Made by a program: the position numbers and the translations under genes. The notes under the pieces were generated by a model. That model saw only the letters and a list, made by a program, of their open reading frames with translations. It had not been told where the DNA came from and made no database searches. Shown piece after piece: positions 45,991-55,257 of a DNA stretch of 64,000 nucleotides. The stretch's first letter is position 1. Each line of letters opens with the position of its first letter. The DNA is from Denitratimonas sp037478135 (GTDB taxonomy: Bacteria; Pseudomonadota; Gammaproteobacteria; Xanthomonadales; Xanthomonadaceae), in assembly GCF_037478135.1 (NCBI RefSeq), contig NZ_JBBHDV010000003.1:124001-188000 (forward strand), in the 5' to 3' direction.

Positions 45991-46893
45991 TTGCAATTGC
46001 ACGGCAGCATCACCGCGCTGGCAACTCCGTTCACCGCATCCGGTGCCCTCGATCCGGGGGCTTGGCACGGGCTGTTGGAAGCCCAACTGGCCGGCGGCAT
46101 CCAGGGGCTGATCGTGGCCGGTTCCACCGGCGAGGCGGCGATGCTGTCCGATACCGAATTCGTGGAGCTGATCCGTGCAGCGGTGGAACAGGTGGGCGGA
46201 CGCGTGCCGGTAGTGGCCGGCGCTGGACTTTCCGGGACTGCCCGCACCATTGATCAATGTCGCCTCGCCTGTGACGCTGGCGCCGATGCGCTGCTGGTGG
46301 TCACGCCGCCTTATGTCCGGCCCACGCAGGACGGCCTGCTGCGGCATTTCGAAGCCGTCGCCGACGCGGTCGAGCGCCCGGTGGTGCTCTACAACGTGCC
46401 GCCGCGCACCGGCGTCGACCTGCTGCCGGAAACCGTCGCCGCACTGGCGCCGCACCCGAACATCGCCGGTATCAAGGAAGCTGTGGCCGATATCGAGCGC
46501 ATCCGTGCGCTGCTGCCGCTGCGTGGCCCGCAGTTCGCGCTGTTCACCGGCGATGACGGCACCGCCTGTGCCGCGCAACTGGCCGGTGCCGATGGTGTGA
46601 TTTCGGTGGTGGCCAATGTGGTGCCGGCCGCGTTCACCGCGATGGGCGATCTGGTGCGTGCCGGCCAGACAGAAGCCGCGCAGGCGCTGGATGCCGAGCT
46701 GGCGCCGCTGTACGCGGCGATGGCGCTGGAACCCAATCCGATCCCGGTCAAGGCGATACTGGCCGGGCTTGGTCTGTGCCAGGACAGTTTGCGCCTGCCG
46801 TTGCTGCCATTATCCTCGCGCCACCGTGCCGCCGCCCACGCGACGCTGGAGCGCATCGCCCGGCTCGAAGCCCGCCACGCTCCTGCGCAGTAG
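45991..46893 (+). CDS. dapA: 4-hydroxy-tetrahydrodipicolinate synthase
   Basis: The product is 300 aa, starting at TTG 45991 (MQLHGSITALATPFTASGALD); a second in-frame TTG lies six bases later and no ATG is available. It condenses pyruvate with aspartate semialdehyde in lysine and diaminopimelate synthesis. The Schiff-base Lys is in IAGIKEAVAD (~162), Tyr in VVLYNVPPRTG (~133), and GSTGEAAML near the N-terminus. A TTG start could lower expression. It is followed by bamC as in E. coli (dapA-nlpB). Confidence 0.93.
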   Translation: MQLHGSITALATPFTASGALDPGAWHGLLEAQLAGGIQGLIVAGSTGEAAMLSDTEFVELIRAAVEQVGGRVPVVAGAGLSGTARTIDQCRLACDAGADALLVVTPPYVRPTQDGLLRHFEAVADAVERPVVLYNVPPRTGVDLLPETVAALAPHPNIAGIKEAVADIERIRALLPLRGPQFALFTGDDGTACAAQLAGADGVISVVANVVPAAFTAMGDLVRAGQTEAAQALDAELAPLYAAMALEPNPIPVKAILAGLGLCQDSLRLPLLPLSSRHRAAAHATLERIARLEARHAPAQ

Positions 46894-46928
46894 GCGCCGA
46901 CCCCACCTTTGATGAAGTGAGTTTCCAG

Positions 46929-47417
46929 ATGAACAGCAACACGAAAGTCGGGCAAAGCCTGATCCTGGGCGCGGTGGTGTTCGCGCTGTTGTCGATGCCG
47001 GCATGCAGCTGGATGCGCGGCAAGACCGGCTACGAACTGAGCCCGGAAGCGCGTCCGCTGGAAATTCCACCGGAAATGAATGCGCCGCGCTCCGATACCG
47101 GCCTGCAGGTGCCGCAAGTGGGTGTTTCAACGCCACAGGCAGCGGCCCCGAGCCAGGCCTTCACCCTGGCCGACAGCGCCGCTGGCGCGTATGAGCGCGT
47201 TGGTATCGCACTGGGCCGCATCGATGGCGTTTCGATCAACGAGCGTTCCCAGTTGCTGACCGTCTACACCGTCAGCTACGAAGGCGAAACCTTCCTGATC
47301 CGCATTTCGCCAGAAGGCGAAAACGCGCGCGTGGCGGCGGCCAGCACCGAAGGTCGCGAGCTTTCTTCCGGCGCCGGCGGCAAGCTGTTGGGCCTGCTGC
47401 GCCAGCGTTTGGGCTGA
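46929..47417 (+). CDS. bamC: Lipoprotein, BamC-like (outer membrane assembly)
   Basis: The product is 162 aa from the ATG at 46929. Lipobox LSMPAC puts the lipidated Cys at 26. The motif KTGYELSPEARPLEIPPEMNAPRSD resembles the conserved unstructured N-terminal region of BamC that binds BamD. One helix-grip-like domain follows (RIDGVSINERSQLLTVYTVSYEGETFLI). E. coli BamC has two such domains and ~340 aa, so this is a short form. Position after dapA supports the call. Confidence 0.75.
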   Translation: MNSNTKVGQSLILGAVVFALLSMPACSWMRGKTGYELSPEARPLEIPPEMNAPRSDTGLQVPQVGVSTPQAAAPSQAFTLADSAAGAYERVGIALGRIDGVSINERSQLLTVYTVSYEGETFLIRISPEGENARVAAASTEGRELSSGAGGKLLGLLRQRLG

Positions 47418-47439
47418 GAGAGCGAACGCCTGCTCTCTC
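47416..47439 (+). terminator. Hairpin at the bamC 3' end
   Basis: GAGAGAGC (47416-47423) and GCTCTCTC (47432-47439) pair perfectly with an 8-nt loop; the first arm overlaps the stop codon. No T-run follows. The rest of the 290-bp gap to the mod gene holds only a 13-bp palindrome (47606-47618). Confidence 0.45.
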
Positions 47440-47605
47440 CCTTCGGGGCGCAGTGCGTTTGAGCGGCAAGGCCGTGCTCCTGCGGCCATACACCGCTATG
47501 CACGCCGGTGAGGTGGGGGCGGGGCGGCCTTATCCTGCGGCTCGTCAAACAACGCTCTTGTCCGGCCCTGCGCGCCATCCTTTCCGGTTAAAGGGCAAGG
47601 GGTGA

Positions 47606-47618
47606 TTCCAGATTGGAA
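47606..47618. promoter_or_regulatory. Palindrome upstream of the restriction-modification genes
   Basis: TTCCA GAT TGGAA, a perfect 5+5 inverted repeat about 90 bases before the mod ATG. It could be an operator for the operon; no regulator is encoded nearby. Confidence 0.3.
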
Positions 47619-47707
47619 ACCCGCGGACCGCGTCGCGGCGCATGTCGATATCGCTCCGATGGCATGTATCGTCCATCCATGACCAAGCTCCTGATTTGCC
47701 GAACGCC

Positions 47708-49789
47708 ATGACCAAAGCGCCCCAAGCCAAACCTTTCCTGGGAATGCCCAGCCCTGCCGCGCAGAAACTGGAACTGCTGCGCGAGCTGTTTCCTGCCGCC
47801 GTGCAGACCGACGAACACGGCCACATCACCGTCAGCGCTGCGGCCATCCAGCAGGCGCTGGACCCGGCCAACCCGGCCGGTGTGCGGGTGGAGGAGGACG
47901 GCTACGAACTGCGCTGGGCCGGCAAGCGCGAGGCCTACCACAGCGCCTTCGTGCCGCCCGAGCGCATCCTGCAGCCGCTGCCCGCTGACAGCAAGGACTG
48001 GGACACCACCGGCAACGTGCTGCTCAAGGGCGACAACCTGGATGCGCTGCGCCTGCTGCGGCAGAGCTATTTCGGGCAGGTGAAGCTGATCTACATCGAT
48101 CCGCCGTACAACACCCAGAGCGACGCCTTCATCTATCGCGACGATTTCAGCGCCCGGCAGACCGACATCCTGAAGGCGCTGGGCTACAGCGCCGACGCGC
48201 TGGAATACGTGCAGAACATCTATGGTGCGCGCACCCACAGCGGCTGGCTGAGCTTCATGTATCCGCGCTTGCTGCTGGCGAAGGACCTGCTGACTGACGA
48301 TGGCGTGATCTTTATCAGCATCGACGACAACGAGCAGGCGCAGTTGAAGCTGCTGTGCGATGAGGTGTTTCAGCCCGAGAACTTCCTGTCGAACCTGATC
48401 TGGGAGAAAGGTCGCAAGAACGACGCCAAATTCTTCTCGAACGGGCACGAGTACATGCTGGTGTACGCGAAATCGCAGGCCCATCTGCGCGCCGAGAAAA
48501 CCGTATGGCGTGAGGAAAAGCCCGGCGCACGCGAAATCTGGGATCGCTATCTGGAACTGCGTGCAAAACATGGCGAAGACGACGCGGCCATCGAGCAGGC
48601 GATTCAGGCGTGGTATTCCGCACTACCCAAAGGTCATCCGTCGAAGAAATGGAGCCGCTACAAGCGCATCGACAAGCATGGCCCGTGGCGCGACCGTGAC
48701 ATCTCATGGCCCGGTGGAGGCGGCCCGCGATACGACGTTCTGCATCCCGTCACCGGCTTGCCGTGCAAAGTTCCGGAGCGCGGGTGGATTTACTCGGATT
48801 CAGATGAAATGCAGCGCCAGATCAAGCTGGGGCTTGTCGCGTTCCGTGAGGACCACTCCGAACCACCTTTCCGCAAAGCGCACATACGGCCGATTCTTGA
48901 AGAATTGGAGCCAGACTCCGACGAGGATGAGCAGGAGCAGGAGCAGGACGAACTGGCCACACAGGTTCGCGGCAGCTATTTCTACAAGCAGTCGCAAGTA
49001 GCCGTTCGCGCGCTGCGCGACTTGATGGGCAGCAGCAAGATCTTCAACAACCCGAAAGACACCGACGAGATCGCCAGGCTGATCCGCTACGCCACGCCGC
49101 AGGACAAGTCAGCCCTCATCCTCGATTTCTTCGCCGGCTCCGGCACCACCGCCGAAGCGGTGATGCGCCTGAACGCTGAAGATGGTGGTACCCGCACGTT
49201 CATCCTCGTGCAATTGCCCGAACCCATCGATCCGAGGAAGCAGAAGGACGCCCATGCCTTCGTGACGGAAACGCTGGACAAGCCGGACGCCACCATCTTC
49301 GAAATCACCGCCGAGCGCATCCGTCGCGCCGGCGCCGCACTGGCCGCCGAGCATCCGCAGCTGGACACCGGCTTCCGCGTCTACGAGCTGGTCGAAGACC
49401 CGGACGCGCTGGTGCTGTCACGCACGCTGGCCGAGGCCACGCAGGACGATCTCGCCGAGCTGCAGCTGCGCATCGCCACGCCACAGCCCCAACTCATACC
49501 GCGGGTACTCGCCAACCTGCTGCTGGCCGAGGGCCTGCCGCTGTCCGCGCAGTTGGAAACGCTGGAGGACGGCGCGCTGTACCGGGCCGATGACGTGCTG
49601 TTCTGGCTGCAGCCGCAGCCGGTGGAACGCCTGCGCGATGTACTGCGCGAGGCTAGGGCTGCCGGTCGCCCGATCCATGCAATCAGTGCCTACGCGCCCT
49701 GGCTGGCCGACGACAACCTGCTGCTGGGCCTGAAGACGGTTCTGGAAACGCTGGACATGTCCGAAGACAAGCTGCGGCTGCGGGGCTGA
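47708..49789 (+). CDS. mod: Type III restriction-modification methyltransferase (Mod)
   Basis: The product is 693 aa from the ATG at 47708. Motif IV DPPYNT (~131-136, in KLIYIDPPYNTQSDAF) comes before motif I (ILDFFAGSGTT, ~470), the beta-class order of type III Mod subunits, which methylate N6-adenine. Between them lies the target recognition region, including an acidic stretch EPDSDEDEQEQEQDE at ~400. It recognises the DNA site for itself and for Res. The specificity cannot be read from sequence. Parts of this gene are visibly less GC-rich than the flanks. Confidence 0.92.
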   Translation: MTKAPQAKPFLGMPSPAAQKLELLRELFPAAVQTDEHGHITVSAAAIQQALDPANPAGVRVEEDGYELRWAGKREAYHSAFVPPERILQPLPADSKDWDTTGNVLLKGDNLDALRLLRQSYFGQVKLIYIDPPYNTQSDAFIYRDDFSARQTDILKALGYSADALEYVQNIYGARTHSGWLSFMYPRLLLAKDLLTDDGVIFISIDDNEQAQLKLLCDEVFQPENFLSNLIWEKGRKNDAKFFSNGHEYMLVYAKSQAHLRAEKTVWREEKPGAREIWDRYLELRAKHGEDDAAIEQAIQAWYSALPKGHPSKKWSRYKRIDKHGPWRDRDISWPGGGGPRYDVLHPVTGLPCKVPERGWIYSDSDEMQRQIKLGLVAFREDHSEPPFRKAHIRPILEELEPDSDEDEQEQEQDELATQVRGSYFYKQSQVAVRALRDLMGSSKIFNNPKDTDEIARLIRYATPQDKSALILDFFAGSGTTAEAVMRLNAEDGGTRTFILVQLPEPIDPRKQKDAHAFVTETLDKPDATIFEITAERIRRAGAALAAEHPQLDTGFRVYELVEDPDALVLSRTLAEATQDDLAELQLRIATPQPQLIPRVLANLLLAEGLPLSAQLETLEDGALYRADDVLFWLQPQPVERLRDVLREARAAGRPIHAISAYAPWLADDNLLLGLKTVLETLDMSEDKLRLRG

Positions 49790-49793
49790 CGCG

Positions 49794-52769
49794 ATGGCCG
49801 CGCAATTCCAGTACCTGCGCCTGCAACACCAGGCCGACGCGGTGGACGCGATCGAGCAGGTGTTTGCCGATGTGCACTTTGCGGCGCCCGTCAATGCGTT
49901 CGCCAATCCGGTCTGGAATCCGCTGGATGCGGCGCCGACGCTGCGCGCCAATATCGAGCGATTGCGTGCGGAGCAGCGGATCGAGGCCGGACAGGTGCAG
50001 GTGTCATCCACCGGCATGCCAGCACTGCAGCTTGACGTGCTGATGGAAACCGGCACCGGCAAGACCTTCACCTTCATCGAGACGATCCACCGGCTGCACC
50101 GCAGATACGGGTTGTCCAAGTTCATCGTGCTGGTGCCCAGCAACGCCATCCGCCAGGGCACGCTGAAAAGTCTGCAAACCACCGCCGCGTTCTTCGCCCG
50201 CGAGTATGACAACCAGAAGATCAGCGTGGTGAATTACTCGGACAAGGCGGTGTCCGGTTTCATCCACGGCGCCAACCGCGGTATCCACGTCATGGTGTCC
50301 ACCTACCAGAGTTTTGCCGGCGACAGTCGCGTGATCCACAGGCGTGGGGTGGAAGCCAACTTGTTCGGCAAGGCACGCAGCTACATGGAAGGTCTGGCAC
50401 AGCTGCGTCCGGTGCTGATCATCGACGAGCCGCACCGCTTCGAAGGCGCGCGTACACAGGAGTACCTGTCCCACTTCAAGCCTTTGATGACGCTGCGGTT
50501 TGGCGCCACTTACAAGCGCGACGAATACATCAACCTGGTCTACACGCTGGACAGCCTGGAGGCGTTCCGCCAGCGATTGGTCAAGGGCATCACCGTGGAC
50601 ACCGTGGGCACCGGCGCGGATATGGCCGAAACCCTCACCTTGACTGCGGTGACCGGCACCGCGAGGGATCGCGGCGCGACGGTGCGCTACCACAAAGCGA
50701 ATGGCAAGCCGGACACGGTCACACTGCACAAGGGCGGCAACCTGGGCCAAGCCACCGGGCTGGCCTTCCTCGATGGCCATGTAGTGGAAAGGATCACCCG
50801 CCGCGAACTGCTGTTCACCAATGGCCTGGCCTTGCCGCTGGAAGTGCCGATCGGCTACGGCATGCTGGCCGAGGAGGTGCAGTCGCAGCTCATTGCGCGC
50901 GCGGTATCCAACCATTTTGAACGCGAACCACAGCTGTTCGCGCAGGGTATCAAGGCGCTGACGCTGTTCTTCATCGACGCTGTCCACAAGTACCTGCCCG
51001 ATGGCGAGCGGCCGGCGACGGTGCGCAAGCTGTTCGAGCAGCACTACCGCAGCCAGCTGGCGGCCATGCTCGGCCGCGACGATCTGGACCCCGCGTATCG
51101 CGCCTATCTGGAGCGCAGCACAGGCGATATCGGCCGCGTGCACAAGGGCTACTTCGCCCGTTCGCACAGCGAGAAGGGCGAGGAAGAGGCAATCCGGCTG
51201 ATCCTAAAGGAAAAGGAATCCCTGCTGTCCTTCGATACCGATCTGCGCTTCGTGTTCTCGATGTGGGCGTTGCAGGAAGGCTGGGACAACCCGAACGTGT
51301 TCACCCTGTGCAAACTGGCACCGGGCAACTCCCGCATCAGCAAGCTGCAACAGATCGGACGCGGCCTGCGGCTGGCGGTGAATCAGCAGCTGGAGCGCAT
51401 CAGCAGTGAAGACCCTGCTTTCGATGCCATCAACGATCTGATCGTGGTGGTGCCGGCAAGTGAAGGCGACTTTGTCCGTGCGATCCAGAGCGAGATCAGC
51501 GCCGGCAGCCTGCGGCGCGTGTCCGCGGTCTTCGACGACAAGGTGCTGGCCGACTACAACGTCGCCACCAGCACGCGACAGGCCAACAAGGTGCTGGACG
51601 CGTTGGAGGCCATCGGCCTGATCGCACTGGACGACGACAGTGGCCAGGCGACCTTGCTGTGGCAGCGAGCGCAGTATCAGGCGCAGCGCGAGGTGATCGT
51701 TGCCGCACTGAAGGGGGTTCCCAACCTGCCGGAGCAGAGTGCGGACAACATGCTCGATTACCTGGACCGCTATTACGAGGGCAGCGGACAGGTCAAGGAG
51801 AAGCGCAATTTGGCTCCGCCGATGCTGACGATCAATGCGGAGCGCTTCGAGCATTTCCGCGAGCTCTGGGAAAACATCAATCGCGATGCGGTGCTGCACT
51901 ACAAGTTGGACAGTGCTGACCTGATCGAAAGCGCGGTGACGATCATCGAGGCCAGCCTCGACGTGAAGCCGCTGGCGGTCAGCGTGAGCCGCAGCCGCGA
52001 CGTGCAGCGTGTGGAAGGTGTGCGTACCGAGGAAGCCGACTACAGGACGCTTTCCTATTCCGTATTCACCTTGGTGGGGTTCGTGCGCGAACTCGCGAAC
52101 AGCACGCGTCTGTCGGTACGCACCGTCTCCGAAATCCTGCGCCGCCTGCGCCCGGAGACATTCGCGATGATCCGTCTGAACGAAAACCGGGCACTAGCGC
52201 AGTTGCGGGATCTGATCATCCGCGCCGTCCATGCGCTGGTGGTCAACAAAGTGAGCTACGCGCTGCGCGAGATTCGGGTGCAGACTGCGTTGACCGATCG
52301 CGAAGGGCGACTTCTCGATACGATCCCGGCGGCGCTGGCCGGCAGCGAAAGCCATGCGATCAACAATCCGGCGGTGCTGGACAAGTCGTTGTACGACACG
52401 CCCATGATACCGGTGGATAGCCAGATCGAAAGGACGACTACGGACGAATCTAGCCGGACAGCGATCACGGTATTCGCCAAGTTGCCACGCGTGAAGATCC
52501 CAACACCGCTTGGCGAGTACAACCCTGATTTCGGCTACGTACTGAAGGTAGAAGGCAAGCCGAACGCCCTTTTCCTTGTGGTGGAAACCAAGGGGTACGA
52601 CACCTTCGCGGACGTGCCCGAGCGCGAACGCTGGAAGATCGCGAGTGCGGAAGCGTTCTTCTCTGCGCTGAGAGAACAGCACGGCGTCAAGGTTGATTTC
52701 AAGCGCAAGCTCAATGGCGATGCGCTGGGCGCGCTATTGGCGGAGATCGATCCGCAGTTGGGCGCGTGA
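49794..52769 (+). CDS. res: Type III restriction endonuclease subunit (Res)
   Basis: The product is 991 aa, usual for Res. The helicase core has Walker A METGTGKTFTF (~82), the DEPH variant of the DEAD box (LIIDEPHRFEG, ~211) and motif VI QIGRGLRLAV (~520). The C-terminal nuclease is a PD-(D/E)xK type: NPDFGYVLKV and LFLVVETKG (~910-935). It needs Mod for site recognition, translocates with ATP, and cuts between two head-to-head sites. It begins 4 bases after mod. Both reading frames are intact, so the system should be active. GC drops towards the 3' end. Confidence 0.93.
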   Translation: MAAQFQYLRLQHQADAVDAIEQVFADVHFAAPVNAFANPVWNPLDAAPTLRANIERLRAEQRIEAGQVQVSSTGMPALQLDVLMETGTGKTFTFIETIHRLHRRYGLSKFIVLVPSNAIRQGTLKSLQTTAAFFAREYDNQKISVVNYSDKAVSGFIHGANRGIHVMVSTYQSFAGDSRVIHRRGVEANLFGKARSYMEGLAQLRPVLIIDEPHRFEGARTQEYLSHFKPLMTLRFGATYKRDEYINLVYTLDSLEAFRQRLVKGITVDTVGTGADMAETLTLTAVTGTARDRGATVRYHKANGKPDTVTLHKGGNLGQATGLAFLDGHVVERITRRELLFTNGLALPLEVPIGYGMLAEEVQSQLIARAVSNHFEREPQLFAQGIKALTLFFIDAVHKYLPDGERPATVRKLFEQHYRSQLAAMLGRDDLDPAYRAYLERSTGDIGRVHKGYFARSHSEKGEEEAIRLILKEKESLLSFDTDLRFVFSMWALQEGWDNPNVFTLCKLAPGNSRISKLQQIGRGLRLAVNQQLERISSEDPAFDAINDLIVVVPASEGDFVRAIQSEISAGSLRRVSAVFDDKVLADYNVATSTRQANKVLDALEAIGLIALDDDSGQATLLWQRAQYQAQREVIVAALKGVPNLPEQSADNMLDYLDRYYEGSGQVKEKRNLAPPMLTINAERFEHFRELWENINRDAVLHYKLDSADLIESAVTIIEASLDVKPLAVSVSRSRDVQRVEGVRTEEADYRTLSYSVFTLVGFVRELANSTRLSVRTVSEILRRLRPETFAMIRLNENRALAQLRDLIIRAVHALVVNKVSYALREIRVQTALTDREGRLLDTIPAALAGSESHAINNPAVLDKSLYDTPMIPVDSQIERTTTDESSRTAITVFAKLPRVKIPTPLGEYNPDFGYVLKVEGKPNALFLVVETKGYDTFADVPERERWKIASAEAFFSALREQHGVKVDFKRKLNGDALGALLAEIDPQLGA

Positions 52770-52843
52770 GCGTGTTCTACACGGGTATCGGTTACGAACT
52801 CGGTGCGTAGAACCGCCCGTCCGATGCGGGGCAATCGCCAGCC

Positions 52844-53167
52844 TCAGCGCTTCAGATGCTTCAGCTTGTCCGGCTTGCCGTCCCATTCGGCCGCGTCGGG
52901 CAGCGGGTCCTGGCGGGTGTTGAGCACCGGCCATTCCCTGGAAAGCTCCGCGTTCAGCGCGATGAAGTGCTCCTGGCCGGCCGGCACGTCGTCTTCAGGG
53001 AAGATCGCGTTGGCCGGGCACTCGGGCTCGCACAGGGTGCAGTCGATGCATTCATCCGGATCGATGACCAGAAAGTTCGGGCCGGCATGAAAGCAGTCGA
53101 CAGGGCAGACCTCGACGCAATCCGTGTATTTGCAACGGATGCAGTTCTCGGTGACGACGAAGGGCAT
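52844..53167 (-). CDS. fdxA: 7Fe ferredoxin FdxA
   Basis: The product is 107 aa. The N-terminal cluster ligands are CIRCKYTDCVEVCPVDC (Cys 9, 12, 17, 21, 25) and the second set is ECIDCTLCEPECP, the arrangement of one 3Fe-4S and one 4Fe-4S cluster as in Azotobacter ferredoxin I. The C-terminal ~40 residues are the usual extension. A low-potential electron carrier. It converges on the res gene. Confidence 0.94.
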   Translation of the reverse strand: MPFVVTENCIRCKYTDCVEVCPVDCFHAGPNFLVIDPDECIDCTLCEPECPANAIFPEDDVPAGQEHFIALNAELSREWPVLNTRQDPLPDAAEWDGKPDKLKHLKR

Positions 53168-53191
53168 CGGGACTCGGTATCCAGGGTGTAG

Positions 53192-53267
53192 TGGCGCTCC
53201 CTACGAGGTTCGAACTCGTGTTCCCGCCTTGAGAGGGCGATGTCCTGGACCACTAGACGAAGGGAGC
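53192..53267 (-). tRNA. tRNA-Glu (CTC)
   Basis: 76 nt on the minus strand with encoded CCA (TGG at 53192-53194 on the plus strand). Acceptor GCTCCCT/AGGGAGC; anticodon loop CTCTCAA, anticodon CTC, which reads GAG. Its promoter appears to overlap that of pcnB. Confidence 0.94.
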
Positions 53268-53270
53268 GCG

Positions 53271-53324
53271 TTGAGCAGCGTGAAGCCGAACGCGTATTAT
53301 AGGTGTCACCCTTGCCGCAGGCAA
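53271..53324. promoter_or_regulatory. Face-to-face overlapping promoters for pcnB (+) and tRNA-Glu (-)
   Basis: Plus strand: TTGAGC (53271-53276), 18-bp spacer, TATTAT (53295-53300). Minus strand: TTGCCT (53324-53319), 17-bp spacer, TATAAT (53301-53296). The two -10 hexamers use almost the same six base pairs, so polymerase cannot open both at once. Confidence 0.55.
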
Positions 53325-53353
53325 TCGGGCTTTTCCTATATCAAGAAGAACAC

Positions 53354-54730
53354 GTGCCTCCGAGCTCACCCACGCTGCGCACCATCACGCGCGATCAGCA
53401 TTGCATCTCCCGCAAGAACATCAGCCCCAATGCGCTGAGGGTTCTGTATCGACTCAATGAAGCCGGTTTCGGTGCGTATCTGGTGGGCGGCGCGGTGCGC
53501 GACCTGCTGCTGGGCGAGCAGCCCAAGGACTACGACGTGGCCACCGATGCCACGCCTGAACAGGTCAAGCAGCTGTTCCGCAATTGCCGCCTGATCGGCC
53601 GGCGCTTCCGTCTGGCGCACGTGATGTTCGGCAGCGAGATCATCGAGGTCGCCACCTTCCGCTCCAACAGCGATGACGGCTCGGGCCAGCGTGAGATCGA
53701 CAACGGCCGGCTGGTGCGCGACAACATCTACGGCAGCATCGAGGAAGACGCGGTGCGGCGTGATTTCACCGCCAACGCCTTGTACTACGCGATCGCCGAC
53801 TTTTCAGTGCTGGATTACGTCGGCGGCTACGACGACGTGATGGCACGCGTGCTGCGCCTGATCGGCGATCCGGAGCGGCGTTATCGCGAAGACCCGGTGC
53901 GGATGCTGCGTGCGGTGCGGCTGGCGGCGAAGCTGGATTTCAGCATCGAGCCGGCCAGCGCCAAACCTGTGCCGGAATTGGCGCCGCTGTTGGGCGAGGC
54001 GTCCAATGCGCGCTTGTTCGATGAATCGCTGAAGCTGTTCCTGGCCGGGCATGGGGCGCGTGGATTCGAACTGCTGGAGCACTACCGGCTGCTGCCGGCA
54101 CTGCTGCCCGATACCGCTGCGGCGCTGGAGCTGGATGCCAGCGGCCTGTGCCGCGAGCTGGTGATGAAGGCGTTGCGCAACAGTGATGCGCGTATTGCTG
54201 AAGATCGCAGCGTGACGCCGGCCTTCCTGTTCGCCGCGCTGTTGTGGCCTGCCTATGCGCAGGATCTGCAAACGCTGTTGCAGCAGGGTCACGATCTGGC
54301 CGTGGCCGAGCAGCGCGCCGCCGATCGGGTAACGCTGCGCCAGACCAGCCGCATCGCGATTCCACGCCGTTTCAGTCAGCCGATGCATGAGATCTGGTGG
54401 ATGCAGTCGCGCTTTTCCCAGCGCCAGCAACGCAAGCGTGTGTTCCGGCTGCTTGCGCATCCGCGCTTCCGCGCCGCCTTCGACTTCCTTGAACTGCGCG
54501 CCAGCGCCGTGCCGGAATTGCAGGAGGAATACCTGTGGTGGCAGCGGGCGCAGGGCATGACGCCGGATGAGTTGGCCGCGAGCCTGCCGGGCAAGACGCC
54601 AGCCCGTCGCCAGCCCAAGGCAACGGAAAAAATCACGGCTGCCGATGCCCAGGAAGGAAGCGGGGAAGCGGCAACGCGGTCGCCACGCCGGCGTCGCCGT
54701 TCACGCAAACCGGCCGTGCCGGCTGAATGA
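53354..54730 (+). CDS. pcnB: Poly(A) polymerase I
   Basis: The product is 458 aa from GTG 53354, chosen because AAGAAG lies just upstream and the -10 at 53295-53300 would place the transcript start after the alternative GTG at 53303. The nucleotidyltransferase signatures are YLVGGAVRDLLLGEQPKDYD and the metal Asp pair in DYDVATDATPEQV; RRDFTANALYY is typical of the poly(A)/CCA family. The C-terminal tail is Arg/Lys-rich (SPRRRRRSRKP), as expected for RNA binding. It adds 3' A tails that speed RNA decay. folK follows 10 bases later, as in E. coli. Confidence 0.92.
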   Translation: MPPSSPTLRTITRDQHCISRKNISPNALRVLYRLNEAGFGAYLVGGAVRDLLLGEQPKDYDVATDATPEQVKQLFRNCRLIGRRFRLAHVMFGSEIIEVATFRSNSDDGSGQREIDNGRLVRDNIYGSIEEDAVRRDFTANALYYAIADFSVLDYVGGYDDVMARVLRLIGDPERRYREDPVRMLRAVRLAAKLDFSIEPASAKPVPELAPLLGEASNARLFDESLKLFLAGHGARGFELLEHYRLLPALLPDTAAALELDASGLCRELVMKALRNSDARIAEDRSVTPAFLFAALLWPAYAQDLQTLLQQGHDLAVAEQRAADRVTLRQTSRIAIPRRFSQPMHEIWWMQSRFSQRQQRKRVFRLLAHPRFRAAFDFLELRASAVPELQEEYLWWQRAQGMTPDELAASLPGKTPARRQPKATEKITAADAQEGSGEAATRSPRRRRRSRKPAVPAE

Positions 54731-54740
54731 GTCCGATCGC

Positions 54741-55256
54741 ATGAGTCCGGCCGCCACATCGGCCTGGATCGGGCTGGGCAGCAATCTGGCGGATCCCCGG
54801 CGCCAGTTGGATCAGGCGCTGCGCACTTTGGCCGCCGAGCCGGGCATCACGTTGCAGCGGGTGTCTTCGTATTACCGCACCGCGCCCTGGGGCGTGACCG
54901 AGCAGCCGCACTTCGTGAACGCGGTGGCGCAGTTGCACACCACGCTTTCGCCGCAGGCCTTGCTGGACGTGCTGCTACGCATCGAACAACAGGCCGGGCG
55001 CGAGCGCTGCGAACGCTGGGGCCCGCGCGTGCTGGATCTGGATCTGCTGCTGTTCGGTGAAACCTGCTGCGACACGGCACAATTGCAGCTTCCACACCCG
55101 CGCATGCATGAGCGTGCGTTCGTGCTGGTGCCGCTGGCCGAGCTTGAGCCCGGGCTGGAACTGGGTCGCCATGGCACGGTCGGCGGACTACTGGCGCGCA
55201 TCGGGCGGCAGGGTGTTGAAGTCCTGCCGGAAGCGCCTCTTTCAGGAGAACCATGA
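54741..55256 (+). CDS. folK: 2-amino-4-hydroxy-6-hydroxymethyldihydropteridine pyrophosphokinase
   Basis: The product is 171 aa from ATG 54741 (MSPAATSAWIGLGSNLADPR). Conserved blocks are GLGSNL, SSYYRTAPWG and RWGPRVLDLDLLLFG, which bind ATP and pterin. It transfers pyrophosphate to the pterin in folate synthesis. It lies between pcnB and panB, and the stop is one base before the panB start. Confidence 0.94.
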   Translation: MSPAATSAWIGLGSNLADPRRQLDQALRTLAAEPGITLQRVSSYYRTAPWGVTEQPHFVNAVAQLHTTLSPQALLDVLLRIEQQAGRERCERWGPRVLDLDLLLFGETCCDTAQLQLPHPRMHERAFVLVPLAELEPGLELGRHGTVGGLLARIGRQGVEVLPEAPLSGEP

Positions 55257-55257
55257 C

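Noticed and set aside
52770..52843. Inverted GTTCTAC/GTAGAAC pair between res and fdxA as a terminator
   Set aside because: Only 7 bp with a 26-nt loop and no T-run; too weak to call.
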